The notes: generated by a model from the letters alone, not told the origin. DNA of 64,000 nucleotides from Dyadobacter jiangsuensis (GCF_003014695.1 NZ_PYAS01000001.1:616738-680737); one strand, 5' to 3'; positions 9,301 through 17,838 are shown, numbered from the stretch's first letter. Numbers and translations are program-made.

Positions 9301-10759
9301 GGGCATTGCATTGAAAACGCCTTACGGGACTTTCACCAATGAAGCGCAGATTACCATCGGCGGTACCGAGAGCGTAGGTACATACGGCCTGGTAAACCGC
9401 TCGACATTTAACAACACTGGTGCCGGACAAATCCGTATAGACCGCTCGACGGACACCGGACTTTACCATTCGAATGGAACATTCACGAACGACGCTAAAC
9501 TGACTATCGGTGCGAACCAGTCGCCCGGAGGTCATGGCATTTTCAATGAAGCTGTTTTTAATAACAATGCCAATGGCGATATCCGGATCGATCGGTCTGC
9601 GGGCTCCGGCCTGCGGAATTTCCAGAGTACGTTTACCAACGGAGGAAATATCACCATCGGCGCTGTGAGCGCTTCGGGTGACTACGGTATCCGTAACCAG
9701 GCGGCTTTCGCAAATAATGCCGGCGGGCAGATTAACCTGGAAGGATCGCACGACGGGATATACTCGCAGGACGGCACATTTGCCAATGCGGGCACGGTGA
9801 AAGTAGCAGCCCCTCCGAAAGTGACCGTCATGCTTACGCGTGACGGAAGCGGAACTTTCAGCAACAATGGGAGCGGGGTATTGAAAGGCACCGGCAATAT
9901 CAATGCACAAGCCCTTACCAGCGCAGGCGGCACGTTGTCGCCCGGCTATTCACCTGGTATTCTCACGTTCAACGATAGCCAGGATTTCACAAACAGCATT
10001 CTGGATATGGAGCTTAACGGAGCAGGCGCTGCCGGTACCGATTACGACCAGATCGTGGTTACGGGGCAGGCGACGCTAGGCGGTACGCTGGCTGTGACAG
10101 TAAACTACGCGCCAACCATCGGGGATATGTTTACAATCCTGAGTGCCAATTCTGTATCGGGTACATTCAGCTCGGTAACAGGGTTGGCAATAGGCTGGAA
10201 GGTGCTGTATGAGGATAATGCAGTGAAATTACGTTACGACGACCCGATGCCGGTCACACTTGTTTCCTTCAATGCCCGGGCACAAGATTCGTTCGTAAAA
10301 CTCGAATGGCGCACAACTTCGGAGACGAACAATGCCGGTTTCTACATCGAACGCAGCGCCGACGCATTCAATTGGCACGATATCGGCTTCGTGGATGGCA
10401 ACGCAACCACTTCGGTCGTGAAGAATTACACATTCCGGGATGAAAAACCGCTTGCGGGCCTTAGCTACTACCGCCTGCGCCAAACGGATTTCGACGGTAC
10501 CACCGAGCGTTCCCGCGTGGCAGCCGTGCGATTTGCCGATCCGGAGCATTCCGTAACAGTATGGGCGGATGCATCACGCCAACTACATATCAGGTCGAGT
10601 GAGGCTGTTGAGCGGGTGACTGTTTTCGACCTTTCGGGGCGTATGCTGATCATATCCAAAGAGTCCACGCTAGACCTTTCCCGCGCCGCCGCCGGCATCG
10701 TGCTCGTGCGGGTGACGACTGCTGGTGGTACTGTGGCGAGGAAGGTGTTTTTGTATTGA
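6398..10759 (+). CDS. Giant repeat-rich secreted protein with T9SS C-terminal sorting domain
   Basis: A 1453-residue exported protein. The signal peptide (about 1-19, MKSTILNLLLVLLAANAFAQ) fixes the start; the frame extends upstream through the inverted repeat and is not used. Two copies of a W-G-x-x-A-N-W-x-N/D-x-A-N-W module ending in VVIP or VRIP open two arrays of ~45-residue repeats (about 60-300 and 570-1080), each with FTN(A/D)xxxxIG, GxHG(L/I)xN and GxIxIDRST. The arrays are split by a Cys-containing region (about 440-510). An autotransporter-like segment follows (GGTLSPGYSPG, near 1185), and the last ~170 residues (MPVTLVSFNAR ... GRMLIISK ... VARKVFLY) are a type A T9SS sorting region. 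A beta-solenoid surface or adhesive role is inferred from the repeats. Confidence 0.88.
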   Translation: MKSTILNLLLVLLAANAFAQTTWHGGADANWGNPANWSAGVPDADDDVRIPLVANTPVIGAGTVGTARSVLVQVNALLTINAGGKLTIASFASYTTPSAFTSALANLGTVSNMGELVIGSTGSSGDHGIYNPGTFNNMVGAKLEINNSIEAGIFNSGGRLENRGEISIGGLASSGNHGLWNDGQTYLHSTGKVVIDRTSIRAIMNNANAVAGIRGAMQNDGEITIGATAGVGISGFENLGGFVNAGTLKIDRATTNGFRLEWTGSFRNDGRMIIGADVPGTYSISNAAVLDNNDCAEIRLFAPVNMASDIGNRGFFEVTTSGTHTYLAPAQFMNYAVLVFPQGNPFQGIYNHEIVNTPRSVSSCGTLNQPFGAGPIDFTIAGVFTDQAGTTSAGVYDSATNTFTPDASLSEQTYNLFVKIADGADCSWTVPWQLTLTECCVPPVLTAPDVTQTSCSQATGAITMHATGKGVLEYSVDNGQSWSEDSVFSALPGGSYILKARLKASPECEGAYPANPVVINPQYPATVLDTWTGCVSTNWNDGANWMDGTAPVGGDNVVIPNAANAPVITSNAIMWSLHIQQDASLTINSGVIVGVQGKAAYTFPFNFEAAINNEGKIDNSGFLSTGSINEGGDFGIINQKTLNNNTNARLGISKADDTAFYNASGTFTNAGLLMIGERDPIGLHGIWNDAVINNNGDGQIVISNSTLRALVNNADESKSIHATFNNAADLYIGVSADVGTVGIRNMASFNNNVGGYITIDRATDIGLYNSAGTFTNAASIVIGWRGSTGTHGLVNEGVFEHGGTAGLWIGRATGSSLYHAAGIFNNTSSIVIGEGVSGGTTGIESRAEFNNKTIGNIRINNTSEVGLYHIAGTFTNDGAVIIGNSDAVGQYGLRNTGEFRNNAGIWIDRSTVTGLWQTNAEAPAPAATFTNAGNLTIGGYAAIGADGLENQAAFTNTGAGHIHIDRSTGIALKTPYGTFTNEAQITIGGTESVGTYGLVNRSTFNNTGAGQIRIDRSTDTGLYHSNGTFTNDAKLTIGANQSPGGHGIFNEAVFNNNANGDIRIDRSAGSGLRNFQSTFTNGGNITIGAVSASGDYGIRNQAAFANNAGGQINLEGSHDGIYSQDGTFANAGTVKVAAPPKVTVMLTRDGSGTFSNNGSGVLKGTGNINAQALTSAGGTLSPGYSPGILTFNDSQDFTNSILDMELNGAGAAGTDYDQIVVTGQATLGGTLAVTVNYAPTIGDMFTILSANSVSGTFSSVTGLAIGWKVLYEDNAVKLRYDDPMPVTLVSFNARAQDSFVKLEWRTTSETNNAGFYIERSADAFNWHDIGFVDGNATTSVVKNYTFRDEKPLAGLSYYRLRQTDFDGTTERSRVAAVRFADPEHSVTVWADASRQLHIRSSEAVERVTVFDLSGRMLIISKESTLDLSRAAAGIVLVRVTTAGGTVARKVFLY

Positions 10760-10764
10760 ATTTC

Positions 10765-10837
10765 TGACCGCCGACCGCCGATTACCTATTTTATTAAATC
10801 AAGTAATCGGCGGTCAGCGGTCAGTCGTCGGCGGTCA
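10765..10837. terminator. Long inverted repeat between convergent genes (probable bidirectional terminator)
   Basis: Two 21-bp arms (10765-10785 and 10803-10823) are complementary at 20 of 21 positions around a 17-bp AT-rich loop, and extra GTCGTCGGCGGTCA follows. Words of the TGACCGCCGACCG type link it to the elements at 6304-6378 and 44921-44948. It fills the gap between the convergent repeat-protein and PEP-hydrolase-like genes, a typical terminator position. Confidence 0.7.
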
Positions 10838-11704
10838 CTAAATATTCCCCAAAGTCAACCTCTTAAAGTCCCTCGTCAGCTCGGTCAGCGACTGCTCCAC
10901 GCCCATGCGTTCGAGCGAAGATGCGCCTACGAAGCCGTGGATATCGCTTTTGGAGAGCACTTCGCGGACGTCGGCGGGGGTATTGACGGGTCCGCCGTGG
11001 GCGAGCACGAATACGTTGGGGTTAACCTCCCTTGCCGCGTCGCCGATGAGCTGCGTGCGTTCGATGGCTTCGTCCATGCTGCAAGTGGCGTCTACCACAC
11101 CGATGGAGCCGCCCACGGTAGTGCCGACGTGCGCGATAATGGCATCCGCACCCACTTCGGCCATCTGGCGTGCTTCTTCGGGCGTTGCTACGTACACGAT
11201 CGAGAAAAGATCCATCATGGTCGCCAGCCGGACCATTTCCACTTCTTTGGCAAAACCCATCCCGGTTTCTTCCAGTACCTGCCTGAAATGCCCGTCTACA
11301 ATACTGTGGGTAGGGAAGTTGTTGACACCCGAAAAGCCCATTTCCTTCACTTTCAGCAAATGGTGCCACATCCGGCGGCGGGGATCGGAACCGTGTACGC
11401 CGCAGATCACGGGTATTTCTTCTACCACGGGCAGCACCTCGAACTCACCGATTTCCATTGCTACTGCGTTGGCATCGCCGTAGGCCATCAGGCCGGCCGT
11501 AGAGCCATGCCCGGCCATACGGAAGCGGCCCGAGTTGTAGATGATAATCAGGTCGGCCCCGCCTTTTTCAATGAATTTGGCACTGATACCTGTGCCCGCA
11601 CCGGCCGCGATGATCGCTTTACCCTGATCTATCGTCGCTTGCAGGCGGTCTCTTACTTCCTGTTTCGTATAAGGATTTCCCTTACCTGTCCATGGATTAG
11701 GCAT
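10838..11704 (-). CDS. TIM-barrel phosphoenolpyruvate hydrolase family protein
   Basis: A 288-residue cytosolic protein of the PEP-hydrolase-like TIM-barrel family (PF09370). Recognisable stretches are GKAIIAAGAGTGISAKFIEKGGADLI (split here as family hallmark near residue 30), PVICGVHGSDPRR near 100, ADAIIAHVGTTVGG near 195 and FVLAHGGPVNTPADV near 240. The biochemical reaction is poorly defined in bacteria. It lies 48 bp downstream of the Tm-1-like gene on the same strand and is almost surely cotranscribed. In the plant Tm-1 resistance protein these two domains are fused in one chain, which supports a joint function. Confidence 0.9.
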   Translation of the reverse strand: MPNPWTGKGNPYTKQEVRDRLQATIDQGKAIIAAGAGTGISAKFIEKGGADLIIIYNSGRFRMAGHGSTAGLMAYGDANAVAMEIGEFEVLPVVEEIPVICGVHGSDPRRRMWHHLLKVKEMGFSGVNNFPTHSIVDGHFRQVLEETGMGFAKEVEMVRLATMMDLFSIVYVATPEEARQMAEVGADAIIAHVGTTVGGSIGVVDATCSMDEAIERTQLIGDAAREVNPNVFVLAHGGPVNTPADVREVLSKSDIHGFVGASSLERMGVEQSLTELTRDFKRLTLGNI

Positions 11705-11752
11705 GTTCTTGTTTCGGTTGTTAAGTGATTTGATTGATTTATTTTCTTACTG

Positions 11753-12979
11753 CTATTTCTTCTGCATTAAATCAAGCAACGTTTCCACCAGCAAATGGGC
11801 GAATGCCGGGTCGTTGATATGCGTATCCGCTTCGGTTACCGACACGTTGCCGGATACGTGGGCTCGGATGGCGCTGAACAATGCCTCATCGACGGCAGGG
11901 TTGTGGAAAATGCCGCCCTCCGAAGCGACCTGTGAAATGCCTCTCAACGGGAGCACCACCGCCGCAGGAACCGGCGAGCGGCTTACCTTGCGCGCCAGGC
12001 GCTCGCCCAGGATCGCGTTCTCGTGCGCGTCCGTACGCATGAGCGTCACGTCGGGCGCCCAGCTATACAGGTGCCTGCCCGCGAATGCAGGCGGGATGGT
12101 ATCGAGGTGTGCAAAGTTGACCATATCCATGCAGCCGGGGACCACCACTTGCGGAATGCCCATTTCGGCGGCGGCGGTGAGCCTTTCGGGGCCTGCGCTG
12201 CAAATGCCGCCGCAAAGATCGTCGGCAAGTTCGGTGGTGGTAATGTCAAGGACGGCGTCGAAGCAGCCTTCGCGGATGAGGGATTCCATGGTTTTGCCGC
12301 CCACACCGGTAGCATGGAAGGCCAGCACTTCATAACCGGCCTGGGTGAGGAGTTCGGTGCATTTGTCGACGCATGCCGTCGTGTTCCCGAACATGCTGAT
12401 GGCGATGCTTCGAGCTTTCGTATGGTGATCGGCGGTATCGACATTGGCCATGGCGCAAACGGCCGCTGCGGCCTGTGCTACCAGTTGTCTTAAAATATGG
12501 TTCATGCCGGCCACGTCCACCACAGACGGGATCAGCATAATGTCCTTATCGCCGATCTGCCGGGAAAGGTCTTTCGTGGCCAATGTAGTGAGGCAAACCT
12601 TCGGTGCACCAAAAGGAATACCCTGCATGGCTGAGAGGGCAATGTAAGTGCCGCCCCCGCCGCCCATTCCGACGACGGCTTTGATTTTTCCGTCCTGGTA
12701 AAGCTGCGAAACCAGCCTGGAAGCGCCCCGGCCCATGATGTCGATCGCCTTCCCGCGGTCGCGGTCGCGGCGGAGGTCGGTAATATCGTGGCCGGCCGCC
12801 GCGGCCACGGCATCGGCTTCAAAATCGACCGGGAATGCGCTGGTGGTGCCAAAAACGCCCGTGTTTACGGTTATCACCGTTTCGCCCTGTGCGCCAATGC
12901 ATTCCCGCAGGTAAGAAAACACATCGCCCTTGGTATCGAAACAGCCGAGTATTAAGATGCTTCTATCTGAAATTGACAT
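11753..12979 (-). CDS. Tm-1-like ATP-binding domain protein (UPF0261)
   Basis: A 408-residue cytosolic protein of the UPF0261/Tm-1-like family (PF06792). It shows ILILGCFDTKGDV at the N-terminus, the glycine-rich VVGMGGGGGTYIA near residue 100, GMNHILRQL near 170, SMFGNTT near 205 and VVPGCMDMVNF near 280. These fit the ATP-binding N-terminal half of tomato Tm-1. The start at MSISDRS is preferred over an upstream ATG because the family begins just before the first beta strand. It heads a two-gene operon with the TIM-barrel gene, matching the domain order of the plant fusion. Molecular function in bacteria is unknown. Confidence 0.9.
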   Translation of the reverse strand: MSISDRSILILGCFDTKGDVFSYLRECIGAQGETVITVNTGVFGTTSAFPVDFEADAVAAAAGHDITDLRRDRDRGKAIDIMGRGASRLVSQLYQDGKIKAVVGMGGGGGTYIALSAMQGIPFGAPKVCLTTLATKDLSRQIGDKDIMLIPSVVDVAGMNHILRQLVAQAAAAVCAMANVDTADHHTKARSIAISMFGNTTACVDKCTELLTQAGYEVLAFHATGVGGKTMESLIREGCFDAVLDITTTELADDLCGGICSAGPERLTAAAEMGIPQVVVPGCMDMVNFAHLDTIPPAFAGRHLYSWAPDVTLMRTDAHENAILGERLARKVSRSPVPAAVVLPLRGISQVASEGGIFHNPAVDEALFSAIRAHVSGNVSVTEADTHINDPAFAHLLVETLLDLMQKK

Positions 12980-13090
12980 AATGCAAGTATAACCAGATAT
13001 CAGTATCCGAAGCAAACGCCAGCAGCAAAGAGATTAGGATGCGCCGCGCGAGTGGAGCGAATTGGAGACCAGCAATGCGTCGAACTTCCC

Positions 13091-14350
13091 TCAGGAGAAC
13101 CGGCTCCGGGCATCATAGGCGAGGCCGAGGCCTACGCTGGAAAGCTTGTTTTCTTCCGACCATTCGGCGGCGGGGAACAGCTCGCGGAAGCGCTCCTGGA
13201 TGAGCGGGATTTCGGTAGAACCGCCGGTCATGATCACCAGACTGATCGCCTCCGGCGCCACTGCCGCACTTTGCAGGCATTGTTTGGCGGCATCGATGAT
13301 GCGCTGCGTCTTGGTGTTTATCGCTTCGTTGAATACCTCGCGTTCGACGTTGATCTGCAAATTTTCGTCGATAAACGGGAGGGAAGCGACGTAGGTATCG
13401 TTTTGGGTGAGGCCGATCTTGATATTTTCGGTTTCAGCAAGTACCGCGTGGCCGCTTTCCTGTTCGAGGACGTTGATCAGCCTTCCGTATTTTTCCGGAG
13501 AATGCGTCTCGCGAAGTAGTTGCTTGGCCTGGAAAATGGTGCGGTTGGTGTACAGGAAATTGACTTTGCTCCATTCCGAAAGATCGAAATAATGGTAGGA
13601 AGGTACTTCGAGGTTCTTGGCACCGTAAGTGGTACGGAAACCCAGCTCGGGCATCATGCGGGCGAGGCTGAGGTCTTTGTCGAAGTCGTTACCGCCGAGG
13701 CGCACACCGGTATTCGCGAGGATATCGCTACTTCTGTCGTGTTTGCGCGCATTGTCCTTGGAAAGTCGGATAATGGTAAAATCCGAAGTTCCACCGCCCA
13801 GGTCGACCACCATGGCCAGCTTTTCGCCCGTCACCTGCGCTTCGTGGGCGAATGCGGCTGCGATGGGTTCAAACTGAAAGCCGACGTGCTCGAAGCCGAG
13901 GCTTTCGGCAATCGCTTTCAACTCGTTTTCTGCCCGTTCGTCGGCGGCAGGGTCGTTGTCGATAAAATGCACCGGTCGGCCCATTACCACGTGTTTCAGT
14001 TCGGTACCGCAGTCTGCCTCGGCTTTTTTCTTCATCTGGTCCAGGAAGGCGGCGACGATCTGATCGAATTTCATCAGTTCGCCATTCACCATCGTGCCCT
14101 GGCGCATAGCAGGTGTTCCCAGCACGCGTTTCAGGCTTCGCATTAACCTGCCCGGATGGCGGCTCAGGAAGCGTTCCATCGCTGCCCGTCCGAAGAATGC
14201 CTCGTTATCTTTCCGCGCGAAAAACATCGCGCTGGGGATTGTTTTATGGTCGTTTTCTACCGGAATCAGGAAAACGTCGTTTGGGTTTGCTATTGCGAGG
14301 CTGGAATTGGAAGTGCCGAAATCGATGCCGCAGAAAACAGGAGTTGTCAT
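13091..14350 (-). CDS. Hsp70 family protein (YegD-like)
   Basis: A 419-residue actin-fold ATPase of the Hsp70 superfamily, lacking the DnaK substrate-binding and lid domains. It has phosphate loop 1 GIDFGTSNSSLA at residue 9, AIAESLGFEHVGFQFEPIAA near 170 (connect region), phosphate 2 VVDLGGGTSDFTI near 195 and the adenosine motif IMTGGSTEIP near 375. The length and N-terminus resemble E. coli YegD. The start at MTTPVFCG is chosen because the preceding 27 codons of open frame are untypical. Its clients and role are unknown. It is read in the same direction as, and upstream of, the Tm-1-like gene, with a 111-bp gap. Confidence 0.9.
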   Translation of the reverse strand: MTTPVFCGIDFGTSNSSLAIANPNDVFLIPVENDHKTIPSAMFFARKDNEAFFGRAAMERFLSRHPGRLMRSLKRVLGTPAMRQGTMVNGELMKFDQIVAAFLDQMKKKAEADCGTELKHVVMGRPVHFIDNDPAADERAENELKAIAESLGFEHVGFQFEPIAAAFAHEAQVTGEKLAMVVDLGGGTSDFTIIRLSKDNARKHDRSSDILANTGVRLGGNDFDKDLSLARMMPELGFRTTYGAKNLEVPSYHYFDLSEWSKVNFLYTNRTIFQAKQLLRETHSPEKYGRLINVLEQESGHAVLAETENIKIGLTQNDTYVASLPFIDENLQINVEREVFNEAINTKTQRIIDAAKQCLQSAAVAPEAISLVIMTGGSTEIPLIQERFRELFPAAEWSEENKLSSVGLGLAYDARSRFS

Positions 14351-14601
14351 TGTTTTGGAAAATTGGGCGCGCAATTTCTCACTATTTGGCCGGCAATGCA
14401 AATGCGGTATGAAAACATCGTGCGGTAACAAGGGTTAGGAACACTTCCTTTTTGAGAATAGTCTCTCATTTTGATAAAAAGAAAAATGCTGTAAATGGCT
14501 CAATTCCAGTCTTTCAGGATTCGTCCGCTCGCCTGGCGCGGCATTCGTGAGAAATCCTTTATTTAAATCCAGCTAAAATAAAGGTGATGGTTTTTCATGT
14601 A

Positions 14602-14706
14602 TTATTTCAATATCCGCTTATCAGCTGCGCTAACACCGGAGACGTTCTTTTTTCCGGCCCGGCCGATGATGCCGACGATGAAGAAGACGATTGCGAAGGT
14701 GAGCAT
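14602..14706 (-). CDS. Possible small membrane protein (34 aa)
   Basis: A short frame starting at MLTFAIVFFIVGIIG gives one hydrophobic segment followed by a basic tail (GRAGKK ... DKRILK). This layout is common in small single-span membrane proteins, but the frame is short, has no recognised family, and no promoter motif was seen. It lies in an otherwise empty 490-bp gap between the Hsp70-like and tautomerase genes; outside it I see only AT-rich DNA there. Confidence 0.35.
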   Translation of the reverse strand: MLTFAIVFFIVGIIGRAGKKNVSGVSAADKRILK

Positions 14707-14844
14707 TAAGAACGTTTCAGGGGACGTGTACTTGTGATGTATGTCACGTAATGGTCTGCCGTAAGCCGGGTTACTTTGTATCGTCAAAACGCAGTAATGG
14801 ATTGGCAAAGAATACATTGACAACCCTTTTTAAATGCAGTAATC

Positions 14845-15066
14845 ATGCCATATGTAAAAATTGAGGTGACCCGCGAAGGCGTTACCCGCAAGCAAAAACA
14901 GGAGCTCATTGCCGGTGTCACACAGTTGATTACCGAAGTGCTCGACAAAGATCCTCATCTCACCCACGTCGTGATCCGGGAAGTGGAACTCGACGATTGG
15001 GGGTACGCCGGAGAACAGGTTTCCGTGCTCCGCGAAAAAGGGATCACCGCTCAAAGAAAACAGTAA
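14845..15066 (+). CDS. 4-oxalocrotonate tautomerase family enzyme
   Basis: A 73-residue small tautomerase. Pro follows the initiator Met (MPYVKIEVT), giving the N-terminal catalytic proline after Met removal. The rest (EGVTRKQKQELIAGVTQ, HLTHVVIREVELDDWGYAG) fits the beta-alpha-beta subunit, which assembles as oligomers and interconverts keto and enol forms. The natural substrate is unknown. It is followed by an SDR gene after 18 bp, so the two are likely cotranscribed and could act on the same carbonyl compound. Confidence 0.88.
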   Translation: MPYVKIEVTREGVTRKQKQELIAGVTQLITEVLDKDPHLTHVVIREVELDDWGYAGEQVSVLREKGITAQRKQ

Positions 15067-15084
15067 CAGATCTGACATAACATC

Positions 15085-15831
15085 ATGAAAACACAAACCA
15101 TCATCGTAACCGGTGCATCCACCGGCATCGGCAAAGCAGTAGCCAGCCTGTTTCTCGAACACGGGCATAACGTAGTCATCAATTCGGCCAACCGGGATAA
15201 CCTGGCGGCAACGTATAACGAGCTTGGTAACCACGACCGCCTGGTTATGGTGGCCGGCGATATCAGCAAGCGGGCAACGGGTCAATTGCTGGTCGATACC
15301 GCCGTAAGCCGGTTCGGCAGCGTGGATGTGCTCGTTAATAATGCAGGGGTATTTGAACCGCGCAACTTCCTCGAAGTCGACGAAGCCCATCTCGACTATT
15401 TCCTGGGGATCAACCTGAAAGGTACCTATTTTACCAGCCAGGCAGCTATCCGGCAAATGCTGCAACAGGGTGAAGGTTCGATCATCAACATCGGCACCGT
15501 GCTGGTGGACCATGCGATCGGCGGCTTCCCCGCAACCGCACCTATTTCGAGCAAAGGGGGTATTCATGCGTTGACGCGGCAGCTCGCGGCCGAGTTTGGC
15601 AAAAACAATATCCGTGTCAACGCGATCGCGCCGGGCATTATCCGGAGCCCGCTTCAAGCGAAAACGGGCGTCAGCGATGCCGACAGCCTAGCCGGTCTGC
15701 ACCTGGTAGATCGTATCGGCGAAACGGAGGACGTTGCACAGCTTGCATTGTACCTGGCAGGCAGCAACTTTATCACCGGCGAGGTGATCAACCTCGATGG
15801 CGGCCATGTAGCCGGTCACCATATTGGTTAA
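15085..15831 (+). CDS. SDR family protein lacking the catalytic Tyr
   Basis: A 248-residue short-chain dehydrogenase fold with TGASTGIG at residue 11, VNNAGVFEP near 90 and the C-terminal INLDGGHVAGH. At the catalytic Y-x3-K site it has P-I-S-S-K (ATAPISSKGG near residue 155): Pro replaces Tyr while Lys and the preceding region are kept. The codons are clear (CCT ATT TCG AGC AAA), so this is not a frame error. The protein is therefore either a divergent SDR using another acid or a non-redox member. It is paired with the tautomerase gene upstream and ends in a good terminator. Confidence 0.88.
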   Translation: MKTQTIIVTGASTGIGKAVASLFLEHGHNVVINSANRDNLAATYNELGNHDRLVMVAGDISKRATGQLLVDTAVSRFGSVDVLVNNAGVFEPRNFLEVDEAHLDYFLGINLKGTYFTSQAAIRQMLQQGEGSIINIGTVLVDHAIGGFPATAPISSKGGIHALTRQLAAEFGKNNIRVNAIAPGIIRSPLQAKTGVSDADSLAGLHLVDRIGETEDVAQLALYLAGSNFITGEVINLDGGHVAGHHIG

Positions 15832-15853
15832 AAACCATGGATGTGAATGTATT

Positions 15854-15893
15854 TCAGGCGTGCTGGCTTAGCTCCGGTACGCCTGATTTTTTT
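15854..15893 (+). terminator. Rho-independent terminator after tautomerase-SDR operon
   Basis: A stem CAGGCGT/ACGCCTG encloses a GC-rich loop and is followed by seven T. It lies 23 bp after the SDR stop and before the PAS kinase gene. Confidence 0.85.
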
Positions 15894-15945
15894 GGCATGG
15901 AATTTGCTGCATTTTTTGCCGATTTGATTTATACCTTACCCACAC

Positions 15946-17829
15946 ATGCATTTGAACAGTAACCTGATTTTCCGGGACTTCGCAGAAGGCATTTTTCTGC
16001 TGGATGAAACAGGCAAAATAACGACTTGCAATGCGGCCGCGAGCGCTATTACAGGCTATCAGGACATTGATATAACCGGAAAGCCTTTATATGCAATCGG
16101 TGATGGGCACGACGATCCCATCAAGTATCGCTACGAGCTGGATCAGGCTTTGAAAAGGAGAAAGTTTGTAGCCGAGGGCTGGAAGTTGAGAAAAGATGGC
16201 ACCAGGTATTGGGCAGAAACTTCCTATTCCCCGGTTTTCGATGAATCGGAAGGCCTTGCGGGATATTGCGTGCTGCTCCGCGACATTACAGAGCAAAAGA
16301 ATAAGCAAATAGGTCTGCTCGAAAGTGAGGAACGCTACCGGCTCATGGTCGAGGCGATCCGCGATTATTCGATATTCATGCTGGACCCGGAGGGGAACGT
16401 AGTTACCTGGAATGAGGGTGGGACGTTTATCCACGGTTATGCGGAAAGCGAAATCCTGGGCAGACATTTTTCCGTGTTCTACACAGCCGCCGACCTGCTC
16501 GATGACAAGCCTCAAAAGAAGTTGCAAATGGCGCGTGACAATGGCTCCTACCGGGAGGAAGGTTGGCGGGTAAAGAAGGATGGCTCATTGTTTTGGGCCA
16601 ATGTGGTGTTGACCGCACTTTTCAGTGACCGTAATGCACTGATTGGTTATTCAAAGGTGACACGCGATCTGACAGGGCGGTTGAAAGAAGAGGAAATATT
16701 GCGGCAGAGCGAGGCCAGGTACCGGTCGCTGGTGGAGCAGGTGGGCGATTACGGCATATTCATGCTCGATACGAAAGGCCGCATTATCAGCTGGAACGAG
16801 GGCGCGAGGCGCATCAAAGGTTATAGTGCGGAAGATGTGATCGGAAAGTATTTCTCCATTTTTTATCCCGAAGAGGACATTCTCAACGGGAAGCCGGGTT
16901 GGGAGCTGAAAGTGGCAAGGGCAACCGGTAAATATGAAGAGGAAGGATGGCGTTTACGGAAAGACGGGAGCCGTTTCTGGGCGAACGTGGTCATTACGGC
17001 AGTATATGACGCCGAAGGGCGGCTGAGCGGTTTTTCGAAAGTGACGCGTGACCTGACCGAGCGCAAAATGAGCGAGCAGGCATTGCAGGAGAGTTCCGAC
17101 AAGTACAGGCAGCTGGCGCAGGAACTTTCGGTGGCCAACAACGAACTCTCGTCTGTGAACAGTGAGCTGGAACAGTTCACGGCCATTGTTTCACATGATT
17201 TGAAAGAGCCCGTGCGAACTGTGCGGAGCTTTTTGTATCTGATGGATCAGCACGTCGACCAGCAGAAATTCAACCTTTTGAAACCAAGCATTGGAAAGGG
17301 GATTCTGGCGGCGCAGCGCATGCACGAGCTCATCGATAATCTGCTGCATTATTCGCAGATAAGCAAGAGCGGATTGCAACGTCAGAAGCTGGACGTGGAA
17401 GAGGTGATCGGCGAAGCGATCCAGAACCTGAACGACGCCATCGAGCAGTCGGATGCCCAAATCCGTGTGGATAGCGGGGTGCCGTTCATCTACGGAGACC
17501 GCGTTCAACTCGTGCAGCTTTTTCAGAACCTGCTCGCCAACGCCCTCAAATTCACCAACGGCAGGAAGCCGGAGGTCGAGCTGAAATCCTGGATGGAAGA
17601 TGGCCGCGTACGGTTCGTCGTCGAAGATAATGGTATCGGCATTTCTCCGGAAAACCTGGAAAAGATCTTCGAAATTTTCAGAAGGCTGCATTTTGCCAGT
17701 CAGTATCCCGGAAACGGGGTTGGGCTGGCGGTTTGTAAAAAGGTAGTAGAGCGGCACCGCGGTACCATCTGGGCCGAATCGGAACAGGGAAAAGGAGCCG
17801 CCTTCCATATTATGTTACCCAAGATCTAA
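15946..17829 (+). CDS. Triple-PAS sensor histidine kinase
   Basis: A 627-residue soluble kinase. Three PAS/PAC units lie at about 5-125, 130-250 and 255-375; the second and third are close internal duplicates, both with WNEG, FS(V/I)FY, EEGWR and FWANVV. A short coiled region (LAQELSVANNELSSVNSELEQF) leads to HisKA with phospho-acceptor His in IVSHDLKEPVR near residue 416. The HATPase follows with NLLANALKFTN, DNGIGI and GNGVGLAVCKKVV. No membrane segment is present, so it senses a cytosolic signal such as redox state or a small ligand (inference). The single-domain regulator starts 9 bp downstream. Confidence 0.93.
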   Translation: MHLNSNLIFRDFAEGIFLLDETGKITTCNAAASAITGYQDIDITGKPLYAIGDGHDDPIKYRYELDQALKRRKFVAEGWKLRKDGTRYWAETSYSPVFDESEGLAGYCVLLRDITEQKNKQIGLLESEERYRLMVEAIRDYSIFMLDPEGNVVTWNEGGTFIHGYAESEILGRHFSVFYTAADLLDDKPQKKLQMARDNGSYREEGWRVKKDGSLFWANVVLTALFSDRNALIGYSKVTRDLTGRLKEEEILRQSEARYRSLVEQVGDYGIFMLDTKGRIISWNEGARRIKGYSAEDVIGKYFSIFYPEEDILNGKPGWELKVARATGKYEEEGWRLRKDGSRFWANVVITAVYDAEGRLSGFSKVTRDLTERKMSEQALQESSDKYRQLAQELSVANNELSSVNSELEQFTAIVSHDLKEPVRTVRSFLYLMDQHVDQQKFNLLKPSIGKGILAAQRMHELIDNLLHYSQISKSGLQRQKLDVEEVIGEAIQNLNDAIEQSDAQIRVDSGVPFIYGDRVQLVQLFQNLLANALKFTNGRKPEVELKSWMEDGRVRFVVEDNGIGISPENLEKIFEIFRRLHFASQYPGNGVGLAVCKKVVERHRGTIWAESEQGKGAAFHIMLPKI

Positions 17830-17838
17830 GCCCTGCAC

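Noticed and set aside
8516-9910. 464-codon antisense frame opposite the giant repeat protein
   Set aside because: It arises from repetitive GC-biased coding DNA, shows no domain, and the sense frame has a clear signal peptide and T9SS tail.
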